A stretch of 64,000 nt of DNA from Roseivirga sp. 4D4. GTDB taxonomy: Bacteria; Bacteroidota; Bacteroidia; Cytophagales; Cyclobacteriaceae. The DNA lies in assembly GCF_001747095.1 (NCBI RefSeq), contig NZ_MDGP01000001.1, positions 1,719,001-1,783,000 of the forward strand, given 5' to 3'. Within the stretch, counting starts at the first letter, position 1. Each line of letters begins with the position of its first letter. This document shows positions 16,685-26,462 of the stretch, one piece after another. Made by a program: the position numbers and the translations under genes. The notes beneath the pieces are model-generated. The model was not told the DNA's origin and did not search any database. It was given only the letters and a program-made list of their open reading frames with translations.

Positions 16685-19057
16685 CTACTCACTTCTAAGT
16701 GTATCTACTGGATTGAGCTTTGCTGTTTTAATGGATTGATAGAAAATAGTGCCAAGGCCAATGAGTAAGGCTAGACATCCAGCAATCATAAATGGTAATA
16801 AGCCAATAGATATTCTATTGGCGTAACCCTCTAGCCACAGATTCACCCCATAATAGGCGATCGGTATGGCTACTATAAATGAGAAGACAATCAGCCTTAA
16901 AAAGCCACCTCCAAAATGCTTTATAATATCAGACACCTTGGCACCCAATACCTTCCTCACACCAAATTCATGTAATCTTTCTTCGGCCTTGAATGCTGCT
17001 AAGCCAAACAAGCCTAAGCAGGAAATGAATATGGCTAGCACCGTAAATACCAGTACAGCATTGGCGTTTTCCTTTTCAGATTGAATCTGCCTTTCAAAGT
17101 TTTGGTCTAGGTAATAGTACTCCAGAGGTTCGTTTGTAAAACCTGACCATATCTCCTCTATTTCATCAATTGAAATAAGTTTGGCATCAATTTGAGCGGA
17201 GAGCAAATTGAACCGCCCTTTGTCATAAATAAACATAGCTGGACCGATCTCCTGTCGTAACCCTCCATAGTAGAAATCTTCTACCACACCAATGATCGTC
17301 CAATACTTACCAAATACTTTGCCGACCGGATCATCATAACCCAAGGACATAGCAGCAGTTTTATTCAACACCACCAGTGAGTCATATTGTTGTTTCTCAG
17401 AGTTGAACCACTCCCCTTCTAAAACATTCAAATCCAGTACCTCATCAAAGTTTTCATCAACATAAAAATGGTCAGCCGTAAACGAAGTTTCCGAATCCAG
17501 CAGTACAGACGTGGTTGCTGAAGAGCCATCAGCTGGCAGCCTGTGTGAAAAACCGACTTTCTTAACTGCCGGATTACGAATTAGCTCCGAACGAAATGCC
17601 TTCTTGGAAGACTTTAGCACGGGCATATTTTTGATTACCAAGACCTGCTCATTATTGAAGCCAAGATCCATGGCACTGAGATGCTTGAGTTGATTATTAA
17701 TGAATAAGCTTGCAATGATTAAGGTTGTAGAAATAGCGAACTGTAATATGACAAGTCCATTTCTCATAGTTTTGGCGGACGCCAAGTTTAATACACGCCC
17801 CAATTTCATTCCCTTTAACAGAGGGATCATTTTCGCAGATGAAAGAAAGAAGGCTGGGTAAATACCAGAAACAAATCCCAGCACAAGTACAAAAGCCAAT
17901 AGATACGCCAGCAGAATTGGGTAAGTCAGAAGGGAGACCGTGATATCACCGTTCCAATAGATATTAATCACTCGTATAAAGAGTTCCGAGAGGGCTGCTC
18001 CAATCACAGTAGATATAAATGTTATAAAGACACTTTCTACCAGAAAATATGTTGTAAGCCTCTTTTTGCTAGCACCCAGCACTTTCCTCATTCCGATCTC
18101 TTTGGTCCTGTGTGACGACTTGGCCGTAGTCAGGTTCATAAAGTTTATGGAGGCAATCACCAGAATAAAAAGCCCAATAATTGTCAAAGTCACCCTAGTC
18201 TGATAATCACCATTTGGGCCTAATTCCATTTGGACATTCGATGAAGAGTGAATTGATCGGACAGGCTTGGGAAAGAGTTTAATTTTATTCGGACTAGATA
18301 CCCACTCTGCAAAGGGCAGACTTCCAGATGGGTGAACCACAGGGTAAATATTATCCTTGGTCAGAGAATCTAGCCGGGCTTGAAAAGCATTCTGAGTGGC
18401 ACCCGGAACGAGTTTAACATAAGAATATCCACCTATACCATACCATCCTGTCGGTTTGTATTCATCATTTCGATGAGTAAGTAATACATCAAAATCAATG
18501 TGTGATTTAATTACCGAGGGCTTAGTAACACCCACTATTGTGTGTGGTGGAAAGTCAAGAAATTCTAACTGCTGCCCGAGGACATCTGTTGTTCCGAAGA
18601 GTTCCAGAGCAGTTTCCCTACTCAAAACGGTTTCTCTTGGATTCTTAAGTACCTGTCCTGGATCACCCTGAACAAACTCATAATCAAAGATTTTGAAGAA
18701 TGAGCTGTCTGCCGACAAGACCCGTTGACTATATCGATTATTGTCAACGATGACCTTCATCTGACCACCCAAAGCCCCTACTCTGGTATGGCTTTCTACC
18801 ACCGAGATATCTCCAAGCCGATAGGGTAAGTTATTTGATGTTAGGGCAACAACCCCAATGCCCATAAAGTCCTCCTCAATACGATAGATTCGCTCACTGT
18901 TACTGAAGCCCTTTTCGTAGGAGTTCTCCTGAAATAAGTAAAGAGAGATGACTAGAAAACAACCGATACCAATACTTAGACCAAGCACATTTAAACTTGA
19001 CAATAGAGGGCGCCTTTTAAAGGATCTCAAAAAAGTCTTAAGGTAGTTAAGCAGCAT
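16685..19057 (-). CDS. Duplicated FtsX/MacB-type permease (array gene 1)
   Basis: The 790-residue product has the tandem layout of this family: membrane helix near residues 20-40, a periplasmic MacB_PCD-like domain, a three-helix FtsX domain near 285-410, a fourth helix near 430, a second periplasmic domain, and a second FtsX domain at the C-terminus ending NPVDTLRSE. Both FtsX parts carry the coupling motif (KEIGMRKVLGA and HEFGVRKVLGA). No ATP-binding domain is present or encoded nearby. It is the last gene of the seven-gene array, 71 bp after gene 2. Confidence 0.9.
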   Translation of the reverse strand: MLLNYLKTFLRSFKRRPLLSSLNVLGLSIGIGCFLVISLYLFQENSYEKGFSNSERIYRIEEDFMGIGVVALTSNNLPYRLGDISVVESHTRVGALGGQMKVIVDNNRYSQRVLSADSSFFKIFDYEFVQGDPGQVLKNPRETVLSRETALELFGTTDVLGQQLEFLDFPPHTIVGVTKPSVIKSHIDFDVLLTHRNDEYKPTGWYGIGGYSYVKLVPGATQNAFQARLDSLTKDNIYPVVHPSGSLPFAEWVSSPNKIKLFPKPVRSIHSSSNVQMELGPNGDYQTRVTLTIIGLFILVIASINFMNLTTAKSSHRTKEIGMRKVLGASKKRLTTYFLVESVFITFISTVIGAALSELFIRVINIYWNGDITVSLLTYPILLAYLLAFVLVLGFVSGIYPAFFLSSAKMIPLLKGMKLGRVLNLASAKTMRNGLVILQFAISTTLIIASLFINNQLKHLSAMDLGFNNEQVLVIKNMPVLKSSKKAFRSELIRNPAVKKVGFSHRLPADGSSATTSVLLDSETSFTADHFYVDENFDEVLDLNVLEGEWFNSEKQQYDSLVVLNKTAAMSLGYDDPVGKVFGKYWTIIGVVEDFYYGGLRQEIGPAMFIYDKGRFNLLSAQIDAKLISIDEIEEIWSGFTNEPLEYYYLDQNFERQIQSEKENANAVLVFTVLAIFISCLGLFGLAAFKAEERLHEFGVRKVLGAKVSDIIKHFGGGFLRLIVFSFIVAIPIAYYGVNLWLEGYANRISIGLLPFMIAGCLALLIGLGTIFYQSIKTAKLNPVDTLRSE

Positions 19058-19128
19058 TTAATTGTTCTTTTAAGTTTTCAGAATAGTTTGAAACAACCGT
19101 TTTCAAAGGATGATATATGGACCCGGCA

Positions 19129-21528
19129 TTATTCATCTCTCAGTGAGTCGACAGGGTTAACATTAGAGGCCCTGAAAGTTTGAATACTTACGAGCACAAT
19201 TGAGACAATCATCAAGGTGGCAGCAATAGCTGTATAGGTAGCAAAGGAGTACTTAACATGGTATACAAAACTTTCCAACCACCGGTTGATAAGCACATAT
19301 GATATAGGTAGTCCTAATATCACCCCGATTAAAATTATTCTGAAATAGCCTATCGAGATAAGATGTGCCAAGCTTTTGCCTGTAGCACCCAGAACCTTCC
19401 TTAAACTAATCTCCTTCTTTTTAGAGGCTAAGCTCAAATTCAAAATGCCGTACAAGCCTAAAAAACAGATAAGGAGAGAAATTATGGAAGCATATTGTAT
19501 GGTCTTCGAAAGCTTGATCTCATTTTCATAAATCGTGCTCATAGCATCATCCAAAAAATAGAAATCAAAGGCCTCGTTCTGCTCAATTTCATTCCATACA
19601 GACGATAGATAAACGAGCGTTTCGTCAAAATTACCCCTAGATATCTCAACGATGCTAGGTTTTCCTCCTACTAAGCTTTGCGAATCATTTTGTAAGAAAA
19701 GTGGTTCTACTGCTTCGTACATAGACCCATAATTGTAATCTTCAACCACTCCTACTATATCATAAACTTGTGGTTCAAAACCAGACCTGCCAGTCATTAC
19801 TAACTTTTGAGTCAAGGCTTCTGAAGGAGCCCAGCCCAAAGCTTCAATGGCCTTTCTATTAAGAATTAGACAGTGTTCGTCATCACTAGCATTAAAGTTT
19901 CTGCCAGATACAAATTGAAGTTCAAGTATATCTGAGTATTGTTCTGAAACCCATACAGCATTGGTTCTTACACCATCACCTGTGCTATTACTCGCTTTAA
20001 TATTACGCGTCAAAGGACTTCTATATCCTGGTATAGCCGAAAGAGATGCCATACCCTTAACATTGACATTGTTCGCTACTCTCTCTCGAATAAGTATGTT
20101 TGATTTAGCCGATATTCTCGGTAAAACGATAATCGGGTCTTCTTTGAAACCTAAGCCATTTGCCTTTACATATGAAAGCTGATCATTAATGATGGCCACT
20201 CCAGAGATCACCAACACGGAGATGAAAAACTGAAAACCCAGAAGTACTTTTCTAACCGGGGCTCCTGAAATGCTGAGATGAGATGTCCCCTTTAATAGGG
20301 TATTGGTTTTGTACTTTGAAATCACCAGTGCGGGGTATATGCCTGAAGCCACTCCAATCACGAATGGTGTAATCAGCATAACCAACAAAAGTTGGGAATC
20401 TTGAAAAACATTGAAGCTCAAATTCAGATCGAAACTTGAATTGATGACTGACATCAATCGCTCAACCGAAACTCCGGCAATCATCATAGACAATAGTGCC
20501 AAAACTGTAGCCTCAAACAAGAACTGCAGGATTAACCCTACTCGAGATGCACCTACGACCTTTCTTACGGCAACTTCTTTGATGCGTCTGATCGATCGAG
20601 CAACCATCAAATTGATAAAGTTGACTGCAGCTAATATCAAAACGATAAGTCCAAACACGCCAAACACATAGACATACATCATATTACCATTAACCCCAGG
20701 CTCATTCATTTTAGGGTTGAAATAGACTTCACCAAGAGGTTGAACCGAATATTGAATGTTATCTCGATTTACCTGATGCTTCTTTCTGATACCTGATAAG
20801 GACTCATCAAGGTCAGATTTAGATATTCCGGGTAGTGTTTTGAAATAGGTGTAAACATAGAGATAGCTCCAGCTTCCACGAATTCCGGAATTCCAAAAAT
20901 TAATGCTAGACTCATCTTGAATTAACATCTCATAAGAAAGATGACTCGGTGCATTTGAGGTTCTGAAAACTCCTGAAACTAAAAGTGACAGGGTCCTTTG
21001 AGGGTCTTTGTAAGTCAGCATTTGACCAACTGCTTTATCTGAACTCCCAAAAAACTTTTCAGCCAGCTTATCGGATATAACAGTGGTATTGGGTTGGTTC
21101 AATGCCCCTTGGGGGCCCTCCCATTGATGATCAAAGACATTGAAAAATTCGTCATTGGTAAAGTATATCTGATCATTCTCAACGGATACCATTTCATTAC
21201 CAGACCGAAAAGAGAATTGTGCAGAAGGTGAATAGAACGTAGTGGCGGAAGATACTTTGGCCAAGTCATTCTTTAAGGCTTCGGCCAGCGGCTGATAACT
21301 CACGGCATACTCTTCGGTTAGCCCTTCATTATTGGTGAATACCGTATTGACCCTGTAGATAGAGTCCCAATCTGATAAATGCTTATCTACTGACGACTCA
21401 TTGTCAATGTAAATTGAGATGATCAGAAACAATATCAACCCTGTGGATAATCCCACAAGGTTGATTACAGTATACTCTTTATCCTTCGCTAGCTTCCTAA
21501 AAGTCGATTTGAGATAACTTCTGAACAT
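19129..21528 (-). CDS. Duplicated FtsX/MacB-type permease (array gene 2)
   Basis: The 799-residue paralogue has the same eight-helix, two-domain layout. The coupling motifs read KEVAVRKVVGA and KEISLRKVLGA, and the C-terminus is NPVDSLRDE. The first periplasmic domain begins with IDNESSVDKHLSDWDSIYRV. Only 3 bp separate it from gene 3 upstream, so genes 3 and 2 are on one transcript. Such proteins usually act as mechanotransmission or export permeases with a separate ATPase; the partner here is unknown. Confidence 0.9.
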   Translation of the reverse strand: MFRSYLKSTFRKLAKDKEYTVINLVGLSTGLILFLIISIYIDNESSVDKHLSDWDSIYRVNTVFTNNEGLTEEYAVSYQPLAEALKNDLAKVSSATTFYSPSAQFSFRSGNEMVSVENDQIYFTNDEFFNVFDHQWEGPQGALNQPNTTVISDKLAEKFFGSSDKAVGQMLTYKDPQRTLSLLVSGVFRTSNAPSHLSYEMLIQDESSINFWNSGIRGSWSYLYVYTYFKTLPGISKSDLDESLSGIRKKHQVNRDNIQYSVQPLGEVYFNPKMNEPGVNGNMMYVYVFGVFGLIVLILAAVNFINLMVARSIRRIKEVAVRKVVGASRVGLILQFLFEATVLALLSMMIAGVSVERLMSVINSSFDLNLSFNVFQDSQLLLVMLITPFVIGVASGIYPALVISKYKTNTLLKGTSHLSISGAPVRKVLLGFQFFISVLVISGVAIINDQLSYVKANGLGFKEDPIIVLPRISAKSNILIRERVANNVNVKGMASLSAIPGYRSPLTRNIKASNSTGDGVRTNAVWVSEQYSDILELQFVSGRNFNASDDEHCLILNRKAIEALGWAPSEALTQKLVMTGRSGFEPQVYDIVGVVEDYNYGSMYEAVEPLFLQNDSQSLVGGKPSIVEISRGNFDETLVYLSSVWNEIEQNEAFDFYFLDDAMSTIYENEIKLSKTIQYASIISLLICFLGLYGILNLSLASKKKEISLRKVLGATGKSLAHLISIGYFRIILIGVILGLPISYVLINRWLESFVYHVKYSFATYTAIAATLMIVSIVLVSIQTFRASNVNPVDSLRDE

Positions 21529-21531
21529 GGC

Positions 21532-23925
21532 TTATTCGTCTCTTAGTGAAGTAACTGGATTCGCAGTGGCTGCTCTTAAAGACCTATAACCCGTAGTCAA
21601 TAATGCTAATACCATAGAGGCAACAATGGTAGTAATGAAAATTAGAGGACCTATAGAAATGCTATACTCATACTCTTGTAGCCATGAGGTCATGCCCAAA
21701 TACCCCAAAGGGGCTGCAATCAAGAAGGCTAGGCCGACAAGCTTCGCAAACTCGCCACTAAAGTTGCCTACCAAACTAGAAACAGTTGCTCCTAAGACCT
21801 TTCTGATACCAATCTCCTTTGACTTTTGGTTGGCCATAAAGGCCACTAAACCGTACAAACCGAGGCAACCGATAAAGATTGAGATACCTGCAAAAGTGGT
21901 CATTAGTTGAGACATCTTACGCTCGCTTTCATAGTACTGGGCTATAGACACATCTACAAACTCATAGTCGAACTCATATTCCTCATGCATGCCCACCCAT
22001 ATTTCTTCAAGTGCAGCAACAATCTCTTCTGTACGTTCGGCATTGATCTTGAGTCCTATGGTCTGGTTTTGGCCTGCATCTGAAAACATTGCCATTGGCT
22101 CGATTGCATTTGACAGCGTAGTGGCATGATAATCTTCTACCACACCCACGATCGGGTACTTATTACCCCAAACATTAACAGTTTCACCAATGGCCTCAAG
22201 TGGATCCTTAACGCCTGCCTTTAACAAGAAGGATTGGTTTACCACAAACTGATTTATGGTATCACTCTTAGCCACCCAATCACCAGCCAACATCCTAAGA
22301 CCATAAGTTTCCCTGTAAGTCTCGTCAACTCTTTTAAACTGAATGTCGATTTCCTGTCTTGTGGTATCGTCTGTATAGTAATAGGCATTTGTTCCCATCA
22401 CGGAGCCAGAAAAAGGAGGATGTGAGGCTACAGATGCCACTTTAACACCCGGTATATCTGCTATTTGAGACTTCCATAGTTTTTGTTTGTCCAAGTCATT
22501 CTCCGCCATTCTAAAGAACATAATGTTCTCCTTTTCATAGCCCATATCCACACTCGTGAAGTAATTCATCTGACGCACAGCTACTATAGTCCCAAAGATC
22601 AAAAGCTGGCAAAGGAAAAACTGGAACACCACCAATGCTCTTCTTAAGGTCATGTTACTTCCCTTCTTATCTAAAGCTCCTTTCAAGGCATAGATTGGTT
22701 TAGCACCAGATAGGACAAACGCAGGGTAAAGGCCTGCCATGAGAGACACGAGCACTAATACAGCCAGCAGGTACAAGATTAGGGAAGTATCGCTCAGCAG
22801 CGAAAAACCTATTTCTAACTCAAAAAACTCATTGATTACTAAAGGAATTAACCTTTCTGTCAATGCAACAGAAACAAGAAGGGATAAAAACGTGATAGCG
22901 AATGTCTCTCCTAAGAAGCGAGCCACCAGTTGTTTGCGGCTACTGCCCAAAACCTTACGCATACCTACCTCCTTGGCTCTTTTAACCGCCATTGCCGTAG
23001 ACATGTTGATGAAGTTAAAGCAAGCCGTGACTATTAAGAATATTCCAATAGCGACATATGTCCAAAGCATTTGCTTTGAAGCACTACGACTAAAGGTTCC
23101 GAAACGATCGTCAAAATGATACTCACTAAATGGTGCCAAAAGAAAAGTCCTTTCTTCACGCTCTTCCTTGCTCCAATACTTCTCTACAAAGTCTGGAAAC
23201 TGGGCATCGACATCTTCGGGATCAGTAGATTCATCTAATTCAACAAAAAGCACATCGTTGCTGCTAATGCTTCCCCAACGCGTGAAACCGCTCTCTGCTC
23301 CTTTAGTTTCCATTGACATAAATAAGCCAAAAGGGAAATCAGAATCCTTACGCTGATCTTCCAAAACTGCAGTGATCAATAAGTCCTGCTGCTTATTCAG
23401 CCTAATGGTTTTGCCCACAGCAGATTCATCCGGAAAATACTTTTTAGCCAAGGTTTCACTCAAGGCAGCCATATTAGGCTCTTTAAAGGAGTTCTCAACT
23501 GCTCCTTCCAGCACCTTCCAGTCAAACATTTCAAAGAAGCTTGGCTGTACGTATACCAATTCGGGAGATTCCTCATAATATTGAATACTACCATCTTGAC
23601 CTGTGATGGAAATTAAACCGTACATCTCATGAGAAATGAGTGTTGAATTGGTAATACCAACAATGTCTTCAGCCACAGCAGCCCTCATAGGCAGAGGCAC
23701 TCCGCCACCAGGATATTCATTACCATCGATATAATCAATATGACCGACCCGATAGATACGATCAAGTTTTGAATGATACTGGTTAAAACTCAGCTCTTCC
23801 TTTACGATCATAAACATGATCAGACTACAAGTAATACCAAGTGTTAATCCTGAAATATTGATCAAGGTAAAAGCTCTATTTCGAGCGAAATTTCTGAGAA
23901 GAATCTTTAAATAGTTCTTAAGCAT
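21532..23925 (-). CDS. Duplicated FtsX/MacB-type permease (array gene 3)
   Basis: The 797-residue paralogue ends NPVTSLRDE. Its second FtsX domain has GLVAFMANQKSKEIGIRKVLGA-like sequence, shared with genes 6 and 7, so these three form a subgroup. It is the first gene of the second transcription unit. A 171-bp gap upstream holds a terminator for gene 4, a pair of 17-bp regulator sites and a sigma-54-like promoter 48 bp before the ATG. Confidence 0.9.
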   Translation of the reverse strand: MLKNYLKILLRNFARNRAFTLINISGLTLGITCSLIMFMIVKEELSFNQYHSKLDRIYRVGHIDYIDGNEYPGGGVPLPMRAAVAEDIVGITNSTLISHEMYGLISITGQDGSIQYYEESPELVYVQPSFFEMFDWKVLEGAVENSFKEPNMAALSETLAKKYFPDESAVGKTIRLNKQQDLLITAVLEDQRKDSDFPFGLFMSMETKGAESGFTRWGSISSNDVLFVELDESTDPEDVDAQFPDFVEKYWSKEEREERTFLLAPFSEYHFDDRFGTFSRSASKQMLWTYVAIGIFLIVTACFNFINMSTAMAVKRAKEVGMRKVLGSSRKQLVARFLGETFAITFLSLLVSVALTERLIPLVINEFFELEIGFSLLSDTSLILYLLAVLVLVSLMAGLYPAFVLSGAKPIYALKGALDKKGSNMTLRRALVVFQFFLCQLLIFGTIVAVRQMNYFTSVDMGYEKENIMFFRMAENDLDKQKLWKSQIADIPGVKVASVASHPPFSGSVMGTNAYYYTDDTTRQEIDIQFKRVDETYRETYGLRMLAGDWVAKSDTINQFVVNQSFLLKAGVKDPLEAIGETVNVWGNKYPIVGVVEDYHATTLSNAIEPMAMFSDAGQNQTIGLKINAERTEEIVAALEEIWVGMHEEYEFDYEFVDVSIAQYYESERKMSQLMTTFAGISIFIGCLGLYGLVAFMANQKSKEIGIRKVLGATVSSLVGNFSGEFAKLVGLAFLIAAPLGYLGMTSWLQEYEYSISIGPLIFITTIVASMVLALLTTGYRSLRAATANPVTSLRDE

Positions 23926-23973
23926 AGTGTTGTTGTTTTGAATCAGACTTTGGGCCGATATTCGAATTCTATG

Positions 23974-23989
23974 ACAATTAGAATGCCAA
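23974..23989 (-). promoter_or_regulatory. Sigma-54-like promoter for permease genes 3-1
   Basis: The minus strand reads TTGGCATTCTAATTGT. The GG of the -24 box and the G of the -12 box are separated by the canonical 10 bases; the -12 box is TTGT rather than TTGC. It lies 63 and 86 bp from the two upstream 17-bp sites, exactly as at the gene 7 promoter, and would start transcription about 37 bp before the gene 3 ATG. Confidence 0.6.
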
Positions 23990-24027
23990 ATCTATAAATA
24001 CCTATTTATCAGGTATTTACAAATAAA

Positions 24028-24056
24028 AAACGATTCCATAAGATACAGAATCGTTT
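24028..24056 (-). terminator. Terminator after permease gene 4, overlapping a regulator site
   Basis: A 9-bp perfect stem AAACGATTC/GAATCGTTT with an 11-base loop is followed, on the minus strand, by TTTATTTG. It would end the transcript of genes 7-4. Its upstream arm shares bases with the distal-unit site at 24052-24068. Confidence 0.6.
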
Positions 24057-24068
24057 GTTTTTACTACA
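24052..24068 (-). promoter_or_regulatory. Regulator site, copy 1 (genes 3-1)
   Basis: The plus strand reads CGTTTGTTTTTACTACA, matching the site at 33827-33843 at 15 of 17 positions. It is followed after 6 bp by the conserved second site. A likely upstream activating sequence for the NtrC-type regulator encoded at 33875. Confidence 0.6.
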
Positions 24069-24074
24069 GTAAAG

Positions 24075-24091
24075 TGTTTGTTTTTGATACA
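24075..24091 (-). promoter_or_regulatory. Regulator site, copy 2 (genes 3-1)
   Basis: The plus strand reads TGTTTGTTTTTGATACA, identical over 17 bp to 33850-33866. The identity extends three bases upstream (AAG), giving a 20-bp direct repeat between positions nearly 10 kb apart. It has a partial dyad TGTnT...AnACA on the minus strand. Confidence 0.65.
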
Positions 24092-24096
24092 CTCTT

Positions 24097-26451
24097 TTAT
24101 TCGTTTCTGAGTACTTGTGCAGGATTGAATTTATTGGCCCTAACCACTTGTAAGGACACTATTACAAGTACCAAAACTGTTGTAAGGCCTATAGCTGAAA
24201 TGAATTCAAAAGGTCCCGGTTCTATACGATATACAAACTGTTCTAACCAATCAATAATACTATAATAAACGATTGGTGCCGCCATCAGAAACCCGATAAA
24301 AATCATTCCTAAATAGCCCTTAGCAAATAAACTAAATACCTGCCTGAAGTTGGCTCCAAGAACTCTTCTCAAGCTAATTTCTTTCACCCGCTGTTCTATA
24401 GTAAATGTAGATAAGCCCATGAGCCCCAAGAGTGCGATGAAAATAGCAAGACCAGCGAAAGAAAGAAACAAGCTCCCAAGCCTAGATTCTGTTTTATAAT
24501 TGCTATCAAATTCTTGGTCTAAGAACTTGTAATCTAATGGTCTACCGGTATTAAAACTACCCCAGAGTTCTTCCATGGTAGTAACTGTCTCTTTGATATT
24601 AGTCGGGTTTAATCTGGTAACGAGGAAGCTTGAAACGTCTTTTTGCAATGCCACTCCAGTCGGTCTAATTTCACTCTTCAAAGATTCTCCATGAAAGTCT
24701 TGAATTACACCAATCACAGGATATTCATTGCCCCAAGCTTTCACTGTCTTTCCCTCAAAGGAATCCCATCCGAAAGCTTTGTAAGCAGACTCATTAATTA
24801 AAAGCCCTTTTGTATCCTGATCTGCAAACCCTCTGCCCTGCACTACTTTCATACCCATTGATTTGATAAAGTCTCGATCGGCATTATAGAAATCAAATAC
24901 AATGTTAATATCAAGGTCACTTTCTATGCTCTCATTATTCAGAAATACCAGATCTTGGCGATTGATGGTGTTATTAGAAAGAGAAGCTTCTTTTACACCA
25001 GAGATTTTCAATACCTCAGCCTTTAAAACTGCTGCATCATCATTGAACTCTCCATGTGTATTAATCTCTAGCAAATGCTCTCTATCATAGCCCAGGTTCT
25101 TGTTTTGGATGTAACTGAGCTGATGCTGGATGATGACTGTAGCGATAATCAGCAATTGAGCAATAAAGAATTGGGTCACCATTAAGCCCTTCTTGATCAT
25201 GCCCTTTGAACTTCTCTGATTATTCAATGCAACCAATGGCTTAGACCTCGAGAGTATAAATGCTGGATAAAGACCGGCAGCAATTCCAATAATCAGGGTA
25301 ATCCCAAAAGTGATGGCAAAAAACTCAATGGAGAGGTAATCCAAAACGATCTCCTTATCCATAAGGCTATTGAGATATGGCAAGCAACGTTCTGCAATTG
25401 CAAATGCTATCAAAGAACTGATAAAAACAAGCACCAATGACTCCAACAAGTAATATCTAGAGACTTGATTGGTTGACGCCCCGACTACTTTTCTCAATCC
25501 TACTTCCTTACTTTTCTTAATAGATTGAGCGGTTGATAGGTTTGTGTAGTTAATGATAGCGATCAGCAAGATTAGCACACCAATTGCGGTGAAAAGATAA
25601 ACATATCGGATATCACTGCTACCAAGAGTAGCACTGTCTAACCCTGACCTTAAGTGCAGATCAGTCAAATTCAACAAATGAAACGGTTTTTCTATGCTAC
25701 TTAAATTATAGAGCCACTCGAACATAGAGCCTTCTATCACTTTAGCCATTTGACTCCTTGCCAAATCAATGTCATGATCAGGACTCAAGAGCACCCAATT
25801 CATAGTTGGATAGTAGCCTCTTTCGGAATCAATCCTTGCGCTTCGCGAATCGAAATATGACTTACCTGAAAACAGAAAGTCAAATTGAATGCTAGAATTT
25901 GCCTTTAGGTTTTCAAAAATTCCACTTACGATGTAAGAATTCTTTTCATCAACTCGAATCGTTTGGCCGATGGCATCTTCCACTCGTTCGAAATATTTCA
26001 GGGCTGCTTTTTCTGAGACTATTGCCACGTCTGGTCTTTCTAAATCTGGATAGTCGCCCGAAATTAGATTGACATCGAACAGATCGAAAATACCAGGAGT
26101 TGTATAGATAGCGCTGTTATCATAAAAAGACTTCTCTCCATTAGAAACAAGAACGCTTCGATTTTGCGTACTCACCACTTCTTCAAACAGCGGTATACTC
26201 TCTTTCATTTCCGATGCCAATCTGTAAGGAACACGAGCTCCTTTACTAGCATTCTTACCTACTTCATGCCAGAGTAAAAAAACTGATTCCTTTCGGCTTT
26301 GGAATTGGTCGTAACTGAGCTCATCTCGAATAAACAGACTTATCAAGATTACTGTCGTCAAGCCAATGGTAAGTCCGCCTATGTTAAGAAATGAAAAAAG
26401 TTTTTCTCTTTTAAGCTTTCGCAGAAAGGTAATCAAGTAGCTCTTGAACAT
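24097..26451 (-). CDS. Duplicated FtsX/MacB-type permease (array gene 4)
   Basis: The 784-residue paralogue is the shortest of the seven and ends NPAQVLRNE. Coupling motifs are KEVGLRKVVGA and KEISLRRVLGA. It is the last gene of the unit that starts at gene 7: 11 bp from gene 5, then a terminator on its 3' side. Confidence 0.9.
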   Translation of the reverse strand: MFKSYLITFLRKLKREKLFSFLNIGGLTIGLTTVILISLFIRDELSYDQFQSRKESVFLLWHEVGKNASKGARVPYRLASEMKESIPLFEEVVSTQNRSVLVSNGEKSFYDNSAIYTTPGIFDLFDVNLISGDYPDLERPDVAIVSEKAALKYFERVEDAIGQTIRVDEKNSYIVSGIFENLKANSSIQFDFLFSGKSYFDSRSARIDSERGYYPTMNWVLLSPDHDIDLARSQMAKVIEGSMFEWLYNLSSIEKPFHLLNLTDLHLRSGLDSATLGSSDIRYVYLFTAIGVLILLIAIINYTNLSTAQSIKKSKEVGLRKVVGASTNQVSRYYLLESLVLVFISSLIAFAIAERCLPYLNSLMDKEIVLDYLSIEFFAITFGITLIIGIAAGLYPAFILSRSKPLVALNNQRSSKGMIKKGLMVTQFFIAQLLIIATVIIQHQLSYIQNKNLGYDREHLLEINTHGEFNDDAAVLKAEVLKISGVKEASLSNNTINRQDLVFLNNESIESDLDINIVFDFYNADRDFIKSMGMKVVQGRGFADQDTKGLLINESAYKAFGWDSFEGKTVKAWGNEYPVIGVIQDFHGESLKSEIRPTGVALQKDVSSFLVTRLNPTNIKETVTTMEELWGSFNTGRPLDYKFLDQEFDSNYKTESRLGSLFLSFAGLAIFIALLGLMGLSTFTIEQRVKEISLRRVLGANFRQVFSLFAKGYLGMIFIGFLMAAPIVYYSIIDWLEQFVYRIEPGPFEFISAIGLTTVLVLVIVSLQVVRANKFNPAQVLRNE

Positions 26452-26462
26452 AATCTTAGGGT